The translations under genes were made by a program, and so were the position numbers. Positions 10,830 to 21,151 of a stretch of 64,000 nt of DNA are shown piece by piece. Within the stretch, counting starts at the first letter, position 1. Every line of letters starts with the position of its first letter. The notes under the pieces are model-generated. The model worked only from the letters and a program-made list of their open reading frames with translations. It did no database searches and was not told the origin of the DNA. The DNA is from Rhinopithecus roxellana. Taxonomy: Eukaryota > Chordata > Mammalia > Primates > Cercopithecidae. Where the stretch lies: the NCBI RefSeq assembly GCF_007565055.1, contig NC_044565.1, forward strand, positions 39,455,711 to 39,519,710. Reading direction: 5' to 3'.

Positions 10830-12164
10830 TATAAACCTTTGACTATTGAGTGAATTACTCATCACTGAGCACTCCCATGACAAACATAAATAAATCTGTC
10901 TTTTCTCCTATCAACCTGCCTATTATCAGATAACGTCCAGGTCTCCAACAACTAAACCCAAATTGGAGGAGGGAAAGTATTCCTCCCAACAGATTTGTCA
11001 GTGAGGTTGGGATGGTTGGGATTCTCTGCTTGTTCTGAAAACTGCAACTGACATCCCAGGACCTATGACCCAGCCAATGAAAATAAACATTTTACCTGTC
11101 AGACCGTAGATCTCGGGGTCCAGCTGAGCAAGGATGTTAAGAGGTTCTGCTTTCCTTTTCTAAAAGGGATTTTCCAAAATTTAGATTTACACAATAAAAC
11201 ACTTTAGGAACTAGTTCTTTAGGTACTGTCGCACTTGGTTCAAGTACTCTTATAATAGATCCTTTCCTTCTCAGGGACAGCGACAGTGTCCTGTTTGTTT
11301 CAGTTTGTGTCCTGAGACCTTGGCTTGGATCCAGTGACTGTATTCTGTTATTGGTTTTCTACCTGTCAGTGGGTCTACGTCTGCAGGCAGGCAACCAGTG
11401 GCCTGGGGGCCTGAGATACTTTCCTATGGACCATGCCAGCTCTCAAGGGAGTCTGTCTAAATAAAAGATCTCAGTCCATAAGGGCCTGCGTCATCTCTTT
11501 CCTTGCTGCCTTGCTAGTACTAAGAAATCCCATTTCAGCATCACCTACCCAGTGTCAAAAGTATCTCACTTTTGTTGGAGGCCACAGACACAGGTTTTCA
11601 CAAACACCATTCTTTTTTTTTCTTTTAACTGAATCTGCCTTGATCTGGAATTGACAAACACTATTCTTATTTCCTGCAGCGAAAAAGATTTTTACTTCTT
11701 CTCTCTTTGGATATCTTTGGGAATGACTTTGGATCAGGGGCTCCATCTTCTGCACACTTTTTGGGAACACCTATTGTATCCATGGGTAAGCCATAAAAAG
11801 GCTTATAATTTCAGTCACATTTTGAATGGCTGTGCTCTCTGAAGCTGGGTTAGAATCTAAGGCTTCTTTTTTTGGAAGGAACTCATTGGGCTGGAACTCT
11901 TCTTCCGAGTTTTGGTTTTGAGTCTCTCTATACTCGTCTCAGGCTAGTTCTCCCTGGGCTCTTTGTTTTAAGGCTTCTCTGTTCTCTATACTTTATCCTG
12001 CTCTTCTCATGGGAACTTCTCAGTCAACTGAAACCCCCTTCCTTGTCAAAAGCCTGCTGACTATATGCTCTGACACTGCAGCCCTAGCTCTTTCCCTTCC
12101 TTTCTTGTTGGCATAACTTTACTAAGCATAATTTAGAACTTCAATGGCTTCATTTTTAAAATTC
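10830..12164. other. unassigned intronic DNA
   Basis: About 1.3 kb without Alu. Small open frames are present on both strands but none resembles a known protein. Some phrases (for example 'ggaatgactttggatcag' near 11718) hint at an old retroviral leader, but this is not strong enough to call. Confidence 0.45.
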
Positions 12165-12258
12165 TGATTTAAGAGACAGGGTCTCGCTATGCTGCCTAGG
12201 CTGGTCTCGAACTTCTGGGTTTGGACTCAAATGATCCTCCTGCCTCCACATCCTGAGT
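12165..12258 (-). mobile_element. Alu fragment
   Basis: 'gagacagggtctcgctatgc' to 'tgcctccacatcctgagta' is part of a reverse Alu monomer. Confidence 0.75.
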
Positions 12259-12261
12259 AAC

Positions 12262-12315
12262 TTATTTTATTTATTTATTTATTTATTTAAACTTATTTTA
12301 TTTATTTATTTATAG
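12262..12315. repeat. ATTT tetranucleotide repeat
   Basis: Two runs of TTTA units, separated by 'aaac', follow the Alu fragment. Confidence 0.9.
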
Positions 12316-12474
12316 TAACTTTATTTATTGGGCTTACTCATAAAATAAGTTAATATATTTATTAGATGTTTAAGATCATAAATGTACAGATGTGATTTTA
12401 ATCCAATCGAATCTGTTCTGACAAACTATTTCAAAAATAATTGTGTTTCATAAGTCTTAAAAGTAGAAACAAGA

Positions 12475-12606
12475 TGGGCCCTGGTGCATGCCTATAAGCC
12501 CAGCTACCTCAGGAGGCTGAGGCGGGAGGAATGCCTGAGCCCAGGAATTTTGAGAACAGACTGGGCAACATGCAGCACCCCATCTCCAAAAAAAAAAAAA
12601 AAAAAA
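12475..12606 (+). mobile_element. Alu monomer
   Basis: Single arm 'gggccctggtgcatgcctat' to 'ccatctcc' and an A-tail of about 19. The tail almost touches the T-tail of the next, inverted Alu. Confidence 0.85.
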
Positions 12607-12636
12607 TGTACAAAAAAAATTTTTTTTGTTTGTTTG

Positions 12637-12928
12637 CTGTTTTTTGAGACAAAGTCTCACTCTGTCGCCCATGCTGGAGTGCAGTGGCACCATCTTGGCT
12701 CATTGCGACCTCTGCCTCCTGCGTTCAAGCAATTCTACTGCCTCGGCCTCCTGAGTAGCTGGGATTACAAGCGCCCGCCACCACACCCGGCTAATTTTTG
12801 TATTTTTAGTAGAGAGGGGGTTTCACCATGTTGGCCAGGGTGGTCTCAAACTCCTGACACTCAGGCGATCTGCCCACCTCGGCCTCCAAAAGTGCTGGGA
12901 TTACAGGCGTGAGCCACCGCACCCGGCC
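12637..12928 (-). mobile_element. AluS-like
   Basis: Reverse dimer ending 'cgcacccggcc', with a 'ttttttttgtttgtttgctg' tail. Inverted partner of the monomer at 12475-12606. Confidence 0.94.
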
Positions 12929-13105
12929 TAAAAGTACAAAATTTTTAAAAGAAAAAATTATTTGCTCAAAGGTTGTTTAAAAAATAAAAATAAATAAAAG
13001 TCTTTCCAAAATCTGTTTGGTAATTTGAAACCTTAAGTTATACTAAGTGACAGGTATTCACTGAGTATATAGATTGTTCTAAGTCAAATAAAATGCTGAA
13101 ACAGT

Positions 13106-13859
13106 TGAGAGACAGGACTAGCTGGATTTCCTAGGCTAAGAATCCCTAAGCCTAGCTGGGAAGGTGACTGCATCCACCTTTAAACACAGGGCTTATGACT
13201 TAGCTAACACCTGACCAATCAGGTAGGAAAGAGAGCTCACTAAAATGCTAATTAGGCAAAAACAGGAAGTAAAGAAATAACCAATCATCTATTGCCTGAG
13301 AGCACAGCAGGAGGGATGATGATCGGGATATAAACCCAGGCATTCGAACCGGCTATCCTGTTTGGGTCCCCTACCTTTGTACGGGAGCTCTGTTTTCACT
13401 CCATTAAATCTTAAAACTGCATGCTCTCCTGGTCGAGCTGAGCTTTTGCTCGCAGGTCACCACTGCTGTTTGCCGCTGGCACAGACCCGCCGCTGACTTC
13501 CAGCCCTCTAGATCCGGCAGGGTGTCCGCTGTGCTCCTGATCAAGCGAGGCGCCCACTGCCACTCCCCATCAGGCTAAAGGTTTGCCATTGTTCCTGCAT
13601 GGCTAAGTGCCTGGGTTCATGCTAATCGAGCTGAACACTAGTCAGTAGGTTCCACGGTTCCCTTCTGTGACCCACGGCTTCTAATAGAGCTATAACACTC
13701 ACTGCATGGCCCAAGATTCCATTCCTTGGAATCCGTGAGACCAAGAACCCCAGGTCAGAGAACATGAGGCTTGCCACTATCTTGAAAGTGGCCTGCCGCC
13801 ATTGTGGAAGTGGCCCTCCACCATCTTGGGAGCTCTGGGAGCAAGGACCCCCAGTAACA
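13106..13859 (+). mobile_element. Solo LTR17 (HERV-W LTR)
   Basis: A complete LTR from 'tgagagacaggactagctgg' to 'aaggacccccagtaaca', matching remembered LTR17. It holds a TATA-like 'gggatataaaccc' near 13327 and a polyadenylation-like 'attaaa' near 13403. CAGT flanks both sides (13102-13105 and 13860-13863), the 4-bp duplication expected for this family. No internal viral sequence is present, so recombination left a solo LTR. It is antisense to COMMD1. Confidence 0.92.
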
Positions 13860-13901
13860 CAGTTACTAAACATGTTTAAATTATACATGCTTTTAGCTAC
13901 T

Positions 13902-13903
<2 letters not shown>

Positions 13904-13934
<31 letters not shown>

Positions 13935-14214
13935 AGACGGAGTCTTGCTCTGTCGCCCAGGCTGGAGTGCAGTGGCCGGATCTCAGCTCACTGCAAGCTC
14001 CGCCTCCCGGGTTCACGCCATTCTCCTGCCTCAGCCTCCCGAGTAGCTGGGACCACAGGCGCCCGCCACCTCGCCCGGCTAATTTTTTGTATTTTTAGTA
14101 GAGACGGGGTTTCACCGTGTTAGCCAGGATGGTCTCGATCTCCTGACCTCGTGATCCGCCCGTCTCGGCCTCCCAAAGTGCTGGGATTACAGGCTTGAGC
14201 CACCGCGCCCGGCC
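13904..14214 (-). mobile_element. AluY, Old World monkey type
   Basis: 'ttagctacttattttt' precedes the T-tail and follows 'gcgcccggcc'. A young, near-consensus copy. Confidence 0.96.
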
Positions 14215-14229
14215 TTAGCTACTTATTTT

Positions 14230-15246
14230 TATAGAGAAACTAAAGATATTTGGGTCTCTTAGTAAATATCTACTTTTGACCACATTGAGAAGTTTTATTA
14301 TGAAAAAGTTTATATTTCTAGAACATGTGAAATGCTATATTCATAAAATTTACTAATCTGCTAAAAAAAATGCTGGTATACGACAGACAATTCATGACTG
14401 TCTACTGCCTAGATTTCCCTGTAAAATAAAGATTGTTAAAAATAATGTATGTATGTAAACAAAACTACTAGAAGCAATAACAGTGAAGGAAAACAACTCT
14501 ATTAAAAGTATCCAAGGAATGCAAAATAAGTTTTTGTAGTTGTTTAAGAGGTGTTGAAAGGTTGTTCCAGAATGTGAAAGAGGAAAGGCCAAAAACCTGA
14601 AGGAATATATGAAGTTGTAAAGGAAATGTGGAACAAAAAAACAAGAGAAAAAAAAACCATATTTTATATGGTTGAGCTGGCTACGATTGAATGGATTTAT
14701 GAGGTTTTAAAATTAAAGCTTTAATATCAATAGTGTATTGATGTAAAACTAGAGTTCAATTTTCTCTCTCAAGGGACTAAATTTCTTGGACTACTAGTCT
14801 GCTCTTTATGAGAGATTGTGTAAAAGATTTTTCTTTACTTTTTAAGTAATCTGCCTAGGAAACAAAGATTCTGTGTCTTATTGGAATAATTTCCAGTGCT
14901 TTATCATATCCCTATTTAAGAGAACCAAGTCTTTTAAAAATGTGACCTGGGACCCTATTTAATCAAACGTTCGAACCTTTTGATATTTTGCCTTCTCAAA
15001 ATCAAATCCTAAATAAAATCTTGATATCAAACTTGGGATTTTTCCAAAGGGCCCCTGGAAAATCTCAAAGGGTTTGTTTTTTCATCTTTTAAAAAGAGAT
15101 GTTAAAAATAACTAGGTTTTCCTGAACTTATCTCTGATTAATTTTTTTAATTAGGTTTATTTGATATGTTAAATTGCATGGGAAACACTGTAGAAGTATG
15201 CTTAACCTTCTCTAAGTTATATCTGTGTAAACCAAAAATAAAATTC
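14230..15246. other. AT-rich DNA, possibly retroviral, upstream of an LTR
   Basis: About 1 kb with no long frame, running straight into the LTR at 15247. Part of it may be the degenerate 3' internal region of an older retroviral copy, because the bases just before the LTR ('ccaaaaataaaatt') resemble a decayed purine tract. It could equally be plain host DNA. Confidence 0.4.
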
Positions 15247-15769
15247 AGAGGCTCCTACAACCATCTGACTGCACTCCTTCCTTGGTCAAGGCACTCTAAA
15301 ATTTAACCAGAAAGACTGGTTCAGGCCATGAAGGGAAGTGGGGGTAGGACATGCCTCATCACACCCTTCCAGCAGCAACATTAATGCAGACCTTAAGTCT
15401 GATAAGAAACATTTACAATCTTCATTTGCAGGATAAAACCTTGGTCTCCACAACCCCTTATCTTAACCCAGACATTCCTTTCTACTGACAGTCAACCAAC
15501 TGGCAATGAGAATGTGTTTAAATCTGCCTATGACCTGGAAGCCCCCACTTTGAGTTGTCTGACCCTTCCACATCAAACCAATGTAAATCTTACATATATT
15601 GATTGATGTATTATGTCTCTCTAAATTGTACGAAAGCAAGCTGTACCCTCACCACCCTGGGAACATATCATCAGGACCTCCTGAGGCTATGTCGTGGCTG
15701 CATCCTTAACCCCGGTAAAATAAACTTTCTAAATTCACTGAAACCTGTCTCAGATATTTTGGGTTCACA
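15247..15769 (+). mobile_element. 5' LTR of an ERV1-type provirus
   Basis: It aligns along its length with the LTR at 28945-29494: both run 'aaccagaaagactggttcag', 'gacattcctttct', 'gacctggaagcccccact' and 'ataaactttc' in the same order. AATAAA lies at 15719-15724. The TATA position reads TACGAAA (15629-15635), so the core box is damaged. 'tttggcaacctgaaaggg' follows as a plausible primer-binding site. It resembles LTRs of the MER4/PRIMA4 group, but the subfamily is tentative. Confidence 0.75.
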
Positions 15770-16041
15770 TTTGGCAACCTGAAAGGGCTTCTGAGTGAAA
15801 GTGCCCCTGACCTTTGACAAATCGCCTATTTGTGCTTGGTACCAGCTTGAGCTATCTTTACTGCTCAAAGCAAGAGGATAATTGGCTGAGGCCTGGGAGG
15901 CCCCATGCCAGAGAATCCCTGATCTCCCAAAATTTGGTCAAGATCTAAAGTTTATTTTGTTATACAACTCCTTTTTCTGAAATTTTACTTGCTCCAACAA
16001 GGAAGGCAAGTTTTCCTGCTTCCATAATGATGGAAGGCAGC
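15770..16041 (+). mobile_element. ERV1-type leader, first part
   Basis: Begins with the likely primer-binding site. It is cut at 16041 by the HERV-H insertion and resumes at 20353. No open frame of note. Confidence 0.6.
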
Positions 16042-16495
16042 TGTAAGGCCTCTGAGCCCAAGCCAAACCATTGCATACCCTGTGACTTGCAAGTATATGC
16101 CCAGATGGCCTGAAGTAACTGAAGAATCACAAAAGAAGTGCAAATGCCCTGCCTCGCCTTAACCAATGACATTCCAACACAAAAGAAGTGAAAATGGCCG
16201 GTCCTTGCCTTAAGGGATATTATCATCTGGTGAAATTCCTCTTCCTGGCTCATCCTGGCTCAAAAAGCTTCCCCACTGAGCACCTTGTAACCCCCACTCC
16301 TGCCCGCCAGAGAACAACGCCCCTTTTGACTGTAACTTTCCTTTACCTACCCAAATCCTATAAAACAGCCCCACACTTATCTCCCTTTGCTGACTCTCTT
16401 TTCGGACTCAGCCCGCCTGCACCCAGGTGAAATAAACAGCCATGTTGCTCACACAAAGCCTATTTGGTGGTCTCTTCACATGGACACGCATGACA
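16042..16495 (+). mobile_element. LTR7-type 5' LTR of HERV-H
   Basis: Starts 'tgtaaggcctctgagccc' and ends 'cacgcatgaca'. TATAAAA is at 16359-16365 and AATAAA at 16431-16436, giving a normal U3-R-U5 order. It is highly similar to the 3' copy at 19909-20352, but carries extra bases such as 'taactgaag' near 16115. Confidence 0.92.
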
Positions 16496-16498
16496 TTT

Positions 16499-16516
16499 TG
16501 GTGCCGTGACTCGGAT
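16499..16516 (+). promoter_or_regulatory. HERV-H primer-binding site (tRNA-His type)
   Basis: 'tggtgccgtgactcggat' starts three bases after the 5' LTR, where minus-strand DNA synthesis would be primed. It matches the His-type site that names the family. Confidence 0.9.
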
Positions 16517-17065
16517 CAGGGGACCTCCCTTGGGAGATCAATCCCCTGTCCTCCTGCTCTTTGCTCCGTGATAAAGATCCACCTATGACCTCCAGTCCTC
16601 AGACCAACCAGCCCAAGGAATATCTCACCAATTTTAAATCGGGTAAGCGGCCCCATTTTTACTCTCTTCTCCAACCTCTCTCACTATCTCTCAACCTCTT
16701 TCTCCTTTCAATCTTGGCACCACCCTTCAATCTCTCCCTTCTCTTAATTTCAATTCCCTTCATTTTCTGGTAGATGACAAAGGAGACACGTTTTATCTGT
16801 GGAACCCAAAACGCTGGCGCCGGTCACGGACTGGGGAAGGCAGCCTTCCCTTGGTGTTTAATCATTGCAGGCACGCCTCTCTGATTACTCACCCACATTT
16901 CAGGGGTGTCTGACCATGCTGCAGGGATGCCTGCCTTGGTCCTTCACCCTAAGCAGCAAGGCCCGCTTTTCTGGGGGAGGGGCAAGCACCCCAACCCCAA
17001 CCCTCCCTGTCTCTACCCCTTCTCTGCTTTTCTGGGGGAGGGGCAAGAACCCCGACCTCTTATTT
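16517..17065 (+). mobile_element. HERV-H leader with C-rich repeats
   Basis: C/T-rich untranslated leader. A unit around 'cttttctgggggaggggcaa' appears twice (about 16966 and 17027). The sequence then runs straight into protease, so the whole gag region is absent. Confidence 0.8.
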
Positions 17066-17410
17066 TTGCGCCCTGACCTTATTTTTGCAAGACTGACGCT
17101 GCCCCATCGCCTCAGAAGCCTCCTGGACCATCACAGACGCTTTTGGGTAACTCTTACAGTGGAGGGTAAGTCCGTCCCCTTCTTAATCAATACAGAGGCT
17201 ACCCACGCCACATCACCTTCTTTTCAAGGGCCTGTTTCCCTTGCCTCCATAAATGTTGTGGGTATTGACGGCCAGGCTTCTAAACCACTTAAAACTCCCC
17301 AACTCTGGTGCCAACTTGGACAACATTGTTTTATGCATTCCTTTTTAGTTATCTCCACCTGCCCAGCTCCCTTATTAGGTCGAGACATTTTAAATTATCT
17401 GCTTCCCTGA
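17066..17410 (+). pseudogene. HERV-H protease remnant
   Basis: An open frame from 16865 to 17410 reads through the leader into an aspartic-protease domain. Visible parts are VPFLINTEAT at the active site and, near the end, LLGRDILNYL, the usual C-terminal block of a retroviral protease. Two active-site residues differ from the D-T/S-G rule of the family: the Asp position is Asn (codon 17189-17191) and the Gly position is Glu. The enzyme would be inactive. It ends at a stop at 17408-17410, before the RT segment. Confidence 0.85.
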
Positions 17411-18230
17411 CTATTCCTAGGCTACAGCCACATCTCATTGCTACCTTTTCCCCCAGTTCAAAGCCTCCTTCGCATCCTCCTCTTGTATCCCCCACCTTAA
17501 CCCACAAGTATAGGATACCTCTTCTTGGCGACTGATCAGTCACCCCTTACCATCTCATTAAACCCAATCACCCTTACCCCATTCAATGCCAATATCCCAT
17601 CCCGCAGTACGCTTTAAAAGTATTAAAGCCTGTTATCATTCGCCTGCTACAGCATGGCCTTTTAAACCCTGTAAACTCCCCCTACGATGCCCCCATTTTA
17701 CCTGTCCTAAAACCAGACAAGGCTTGCAAGTTAGTTCAGGATCTGTACCTTGTCAACCAAATTGTCTTGCCTATCCACCCCGTAGCGCCAAACCCATATA
17801 CTCTCCTATTCTCAATTCCTCCCTCCACAACCCAGTATTCTGTTCTGGATCTCAAACATACTTTCGTTACTATTCCTTTACACCCTTCACCCCAGCCTCG
17901 CTTGGCTTTCACTTGGACTGACCCTGACACCCATCAGGCTCAGCAAATTACCTAGGCTGTACTGCTGCAAGGCTTCACAGACAGCTCCCATCACTTCAGT
18001 TAAGCCCAAATTTCTTCCTCATCTGTTACCTCTCTCGGCATAATTCTCATAAATACACACTCTCCCTGCTGATCGTGTCCGGCTAATCTCCCAAACCCCA
18101 ATCCCTTCTACAAAACAACAACTCCTTTCCTTGCTAGGCATGGTTAGTGCCATCGGACTTCTTACACAAGAGCCGGGACCGCATCCTGTAGCCTTTCTGT
18201 TCAAACAACTTGACCTTACCGTTTTAGCCT
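17411..18230 (+). pseudogene. HERV-H reverse transcriptase remnant
   Basis: Fingers and palm are recognisable, for example 'YPIPQYALKVLKPVI' (near 17590) and 'LDLKHTFVTIPLH' (near 17848), the block that carries the first catalytic Asp. The frame stops at 17953-17955 just before a 'LLQGFTDSSHHF' segment. After about 18040 the sequence jumps to the thumb/connection part ('ISQTPIPSTKQQLLSLLG'), so the segment that should hold the Y-x-D-D catalytic pair is deleted. No activity is possible. Confidence 0.85.
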
Positions 18231-18545
18231 AGCCCTCATGTCTGCGAGCAGCAGCTGCCACCGCTTTAATACTGCTAGAGGCCCTAAAAATCACAAAATT
18301 TGCTCAACTCTCTACAGTTCTCATAACTTCCAAAATCTATTTTTCTTCCCCCAACCTTTGCTTAAGACAACGCTTATGCTGATAAGGTAGCTAAAAAAGC
18401 AGCCATCAAAAGGCATCAGATCCCATCGCTCAGGACAATGCTTATGCTGATAAGTTAGCTAAAAAAGCAGGTAGCATTACAACTTCTATCCCTCAGGGCA
18501 GTTTTCCTCCTTCACATCGGCCACTCCCACCTACTCCCCGCTGAA
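18231..18545 (+). pseudogene. HERV-H RNase H remnant with duplication
   Basis: A block reading 'NAYADKVAKKAA' marks the C-terminal part of RNase H. A near-identical 36-base segment occurs at 18367-18402 and 18435-18470, a 68-base-period imperfect duplication. The second copy is in another frame and is followed by stops. Confidence 0.7.
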
Positions 18546-19560
18546 ACTTCCACCTATCAATCTCTTCACACGCAAGGCAAATAGTCCTTAGACCGAGGAA
18601 ATTATCTCCTTCCAGCCTCACAGGCCCATTCTATTCTGTCGTCATTTCATAACCTCTTCCACGTAGGTCACAAGCCGCTAGCCTGCCTCTTAGAACCTCT
18701 CATTTCCTTTCCATCCTAGAAATCTGTCCTCAAGGAGATCACTTCTCAGTGTTCCATCTGCTATTCTACTGCCCCTCAGGGATTGTTCAGGCCCCCTCCC
18801 TTTCCTACACATCAAGCTCGAGAATTTGCCGCTGCCCAGGACTGGCAAATTGACTTGACTCACATGTCAGAAAACTAAAATACCTCTTAGTCTGGGTAGA
18901 CACTTTCACTGGATGGGTAGAGGCCTTTCCCACAGGGTCTGAGAAGGCCACCGTGGTCATTTCAGACATAATTCCTCGGTTTGGCCTTCCTACCTCTATA
19001 CAGTCTGATAACAGACCAGCCTTTAATAGTCAAATGACCCAAGCAGTTTCTCAGGCTCTTGGTATTCAGTGAAACCTTTGTATCCTTTACCGTCCTCAAT
19101 CTTCAGGAAAGGTAGAATGGACTAATGGTCTTTTAAAAACACACCTCACCAAGCTCAGTCACCAACTTAAAAAGGACTAGACAATACTTTTACCACTTTC
19201 CTTTCTCAGAATTCAGGCCTGTCCTCGGAATGCTGCAGGTTCCAGCCCATTTGAGCTCCTGTGTGGACGCTCCTTTTTATTAGGTCCCAGTCTCATTCCA
19301 GACACCAGACCAACTTAGACTGCACCCCAAAAACTTTCATCCCTACTGTCTTCTGTCTAGTCTTACTCCTATTCACCGTTATCAACTACTCATAAATGCC
19401 CTGCTCGTGTTTACACTGCCGGTTTACACTGTTTCTCCAAGCCATCACAGCTGCTGTCTCCTAGTGCTATCCCAAACCGCCACTGTAAATTCCCTCTTAA
19501 ATAAATGATCTTTGCAGGCAAGGCTATGCTGAACCTCCTTGGGCACTCTCTAATTAGATG
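18546..19560 (+). pseudogene. HERV-H integrase remnant
   Basis: A His/Cys zinc-binding segment (around 18640-18760: FHNLFHVGH, then QCSIC) is followed by the catalytic core. The first Asp is in WQIDLTH (18852-18854), the second in SDNRPAF (19007-19009), and Glu in GKVEWTN (19115-19117). The last two are exactly 35 residues apart, as in retroviral integrases. A frameshift separates the first and second Asp, and an in-frame TGA lies between the second Asp and the Glu. The layout is preserved but no protein can be made. Confidence 0.88.
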
Positions 19561-19599
19561 TCCTAGGTCCTCCCAATTCTTAGTCCTTCAATACCTGTT

Positions 19600-19895
19600 C
19601 TTTCTCCTCTTACCTTGTGTCTTCGTTTAGTTTTTCAATTCATACAAAACCGCATCCAGGCCATCACCAAGCATTCTATACAACAAATGTTTCTTCTAAT
19701 GACCCCACAATATCACCCCTTACCACAAAATCTTCCTTCAGCTTAATTTATTCCACTCTATGTTCCCACGCTGCCCCTAATCCCGCTTGAAGAAGCCCTG
19801 AGAAACATCGCCCATTCTCTCTCCATACCACCCCCCAAAAAATTTTCGCCGCCCCAACACTTCACACTATTTTGTTTTATTTTTCTTATTAATAT
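19600..19895 (+). pseudogene. HERV-H env C-terminal remnant
   Basis: About 300 bases between pol and the 3' purine tract. A short stretch near 19628-19690 looks like the end of a transmembrane subunit, after which stops accumulate. The surface subunit and fusion region are deleted. Confidence 0.6.
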
Positions 19896-19908
19896 AAGAA
19901 GGCAGGAA
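19896..19908 (+). promoter_or_regulatory. HERV-H polypurine tract
   Basis: 'aagaaggcaggaa' abuts the 3' LTR. This is the expected plus-strand primer position, with one pyrimidine interruption. Confidence 0.75.
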
Positions 19909-20352
19909 TGTCAGGCCTCTGAGCCCAAGCCAAGCCATCGCGTCCCCTGTGACTTGCACATATATGCCCAGATGGCCTGAAGAATCACAAAAGAAGTGCA
20001 AATGCCCTGCCTCGCCTTAACCGATGACATTCTACCACAAAAGAAATGAAAATGGCCAGTCCTTGCCTTAAGCGATGATATTATCTTGTGAAATTCCTCT
20101 TCCTGGCTCATCCTGGCTCAAAAAGCTTTCCCACTGAGCACCTTGTAACCGCCACTCCTGCCCGCCAGAGAACAACCCCCCTTTGACTGTAATTTTCCTT
20201 TACCTACCCAAATCCTATAAAACGGCCCCACACTTATCTCCCTTTGCTGACCCTCTCTTCGGACTCAGCCCATCTGCACCCAGGTGAAATAAACAGCTAT
20301 GTTGCTCACACAAAGCCTGTTTGGTGGTCTCTTCACACGGACGCGCGTGACA
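19909..20352 (+). mobile_element. LTR7-type 3' LTR of HERV-H
   Basis: Starts 'tgtcaggcctctgagccc' and ends 'acgcgcgtgaca'. TATAAAA at 20216-20222 and AATAAA at 20288-20293 are both intact. It keeps more CpGs than the 5' LTR. Confidence 0.92.
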
Positions 20353-20627
20353 GCGGCTAACTCCTTTCTGGAGCTTGAGTTTTTTCCTGCTTCTGGGATA
20401 GTAGAGAGCAGTCTTACACCTGAGAACCATTCCTAGGTAAGTAGCTGAATTGGGCTTTCATTTGGCTAAAGTTACAATTAACAATCAGCTAGTCTTAATT
20501 TCGCCTTACCATTAGAGCACTCAGTAATCATATTGTTGGGCTTCTGTTGTTCTGGTCTCTCTCCCATCGGGTTTGACCAGCTCCAGCTCTAACCAACTTG
20601 GCCAAATCTGAATGAGAATTCCAAATT
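20353..20627 (+). mobile_element. ERV1-type leader, second part
   Basis: The leader resumes after HERV-H. It repeats the 5-bp target at its start and runs to an ATG at 20628. Confidence 0.6.
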
Positions 20628-20795
20628 ATGGGGAACAAGACATCTGAATTGGCTAAAACTCCTTGCAGCAGCAAAAAGGAAAAACAAAACAAAACCATGC
20701 ACGTGGTTTCTGTCTTTGCTTCCTGTCTTTTCTTCCACCTTACTCCTCCTTCCCCTTTCCCTTCCCCATCTTTGCTACCAAAAAAAAAAATCTAG
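20628..20795 (+). pseudogene. ERV1-type gag N-terminal fragment
   Basis: The frame starts MGNKTSELAKTPC, an initiator Met followed by Gly as in myristoylated retroviral matrix proteins. It lies about 550 bases after the 5' LTR once the HERV-H is left out, a normal leader length. A stop after 55 codons (20793-20795), following an A-run, ends the frame. The remainder is degraded. Family assignment of the virus is tentative. Confidence 0.6.
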
Positions 20796-21114
20796 AGAAG
20801 CCTTCTAATAACCCGAACCCCTTAAAAAAGTCAGAACAAAAGCACCACTTGCCGCTTTTTGGGATGTCCTGTTTTCTTTATAGGTCTACAGTTCTGCTTT
20901 CCTGTATTGTACTACCTGATTCTTTGACTTTTGGAGATACCAGAAATTACCTTGTACCATGAGAGGATTTGGCTTTGGCATGTGTAATGGCGGATGAGAG
21001 CTACAAAGTTAAGAGTGGCTGAAGACAGTTTACAGGAAGTGGTCTTAGCTGGTTTAGCTAAGCTCCCAGGAAGTTGTCGTCTAGGATCCTAATTCTAGTT
21101 CAGAGGTACACTCC
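20796..21114 (+). mobile_element. ERV internal region, degraded
   Basis: Between the gag fragment and an Alu. A 99-codon frame at 20663-20962 overlaps it but has no recognisable domain. Confidence 0.45.
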
Positions 21115-21151
21115 TATTATTATTATTATTGTTGTTGTTGTTGTTATTTTG
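21115..21151. repeat. TTA/TTG trinucleotide repeat
   Basis: Five TTA-type units then five TTG-type units form the tail of the following reverse Alu. Confidence 0.85.

Larger units (their letters stand above)
16042..20352 (+). mobile_element. HERV-H provirus, internally deleted
   Basis: A two-LTR provirus of 4,311 bases. Order: LTR, His-type primer site, leader, protease, RT, RNase H, integrase, short env tail, purine tract, LTR. gag, the RT active-site region and most of env are missing. Flanks GCAGC (16037-16041) and GCGGC (20353-20357) are a 5-bp target duplication with one CpG-type change. Frames are broken throughout, so it cannot encode proteins. The insertion is antisense to COMMD1 and in sense with the ERV it disrupted. 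Confidence 0.92.

Noticed and set aside
12484..12912. 142-codon open frame
   Set aside because: Formed by two adjacent Alus and their A/T tails. Alu-derived frames with phrases such as 'SPRLECSG' recur across the window and are not genes.
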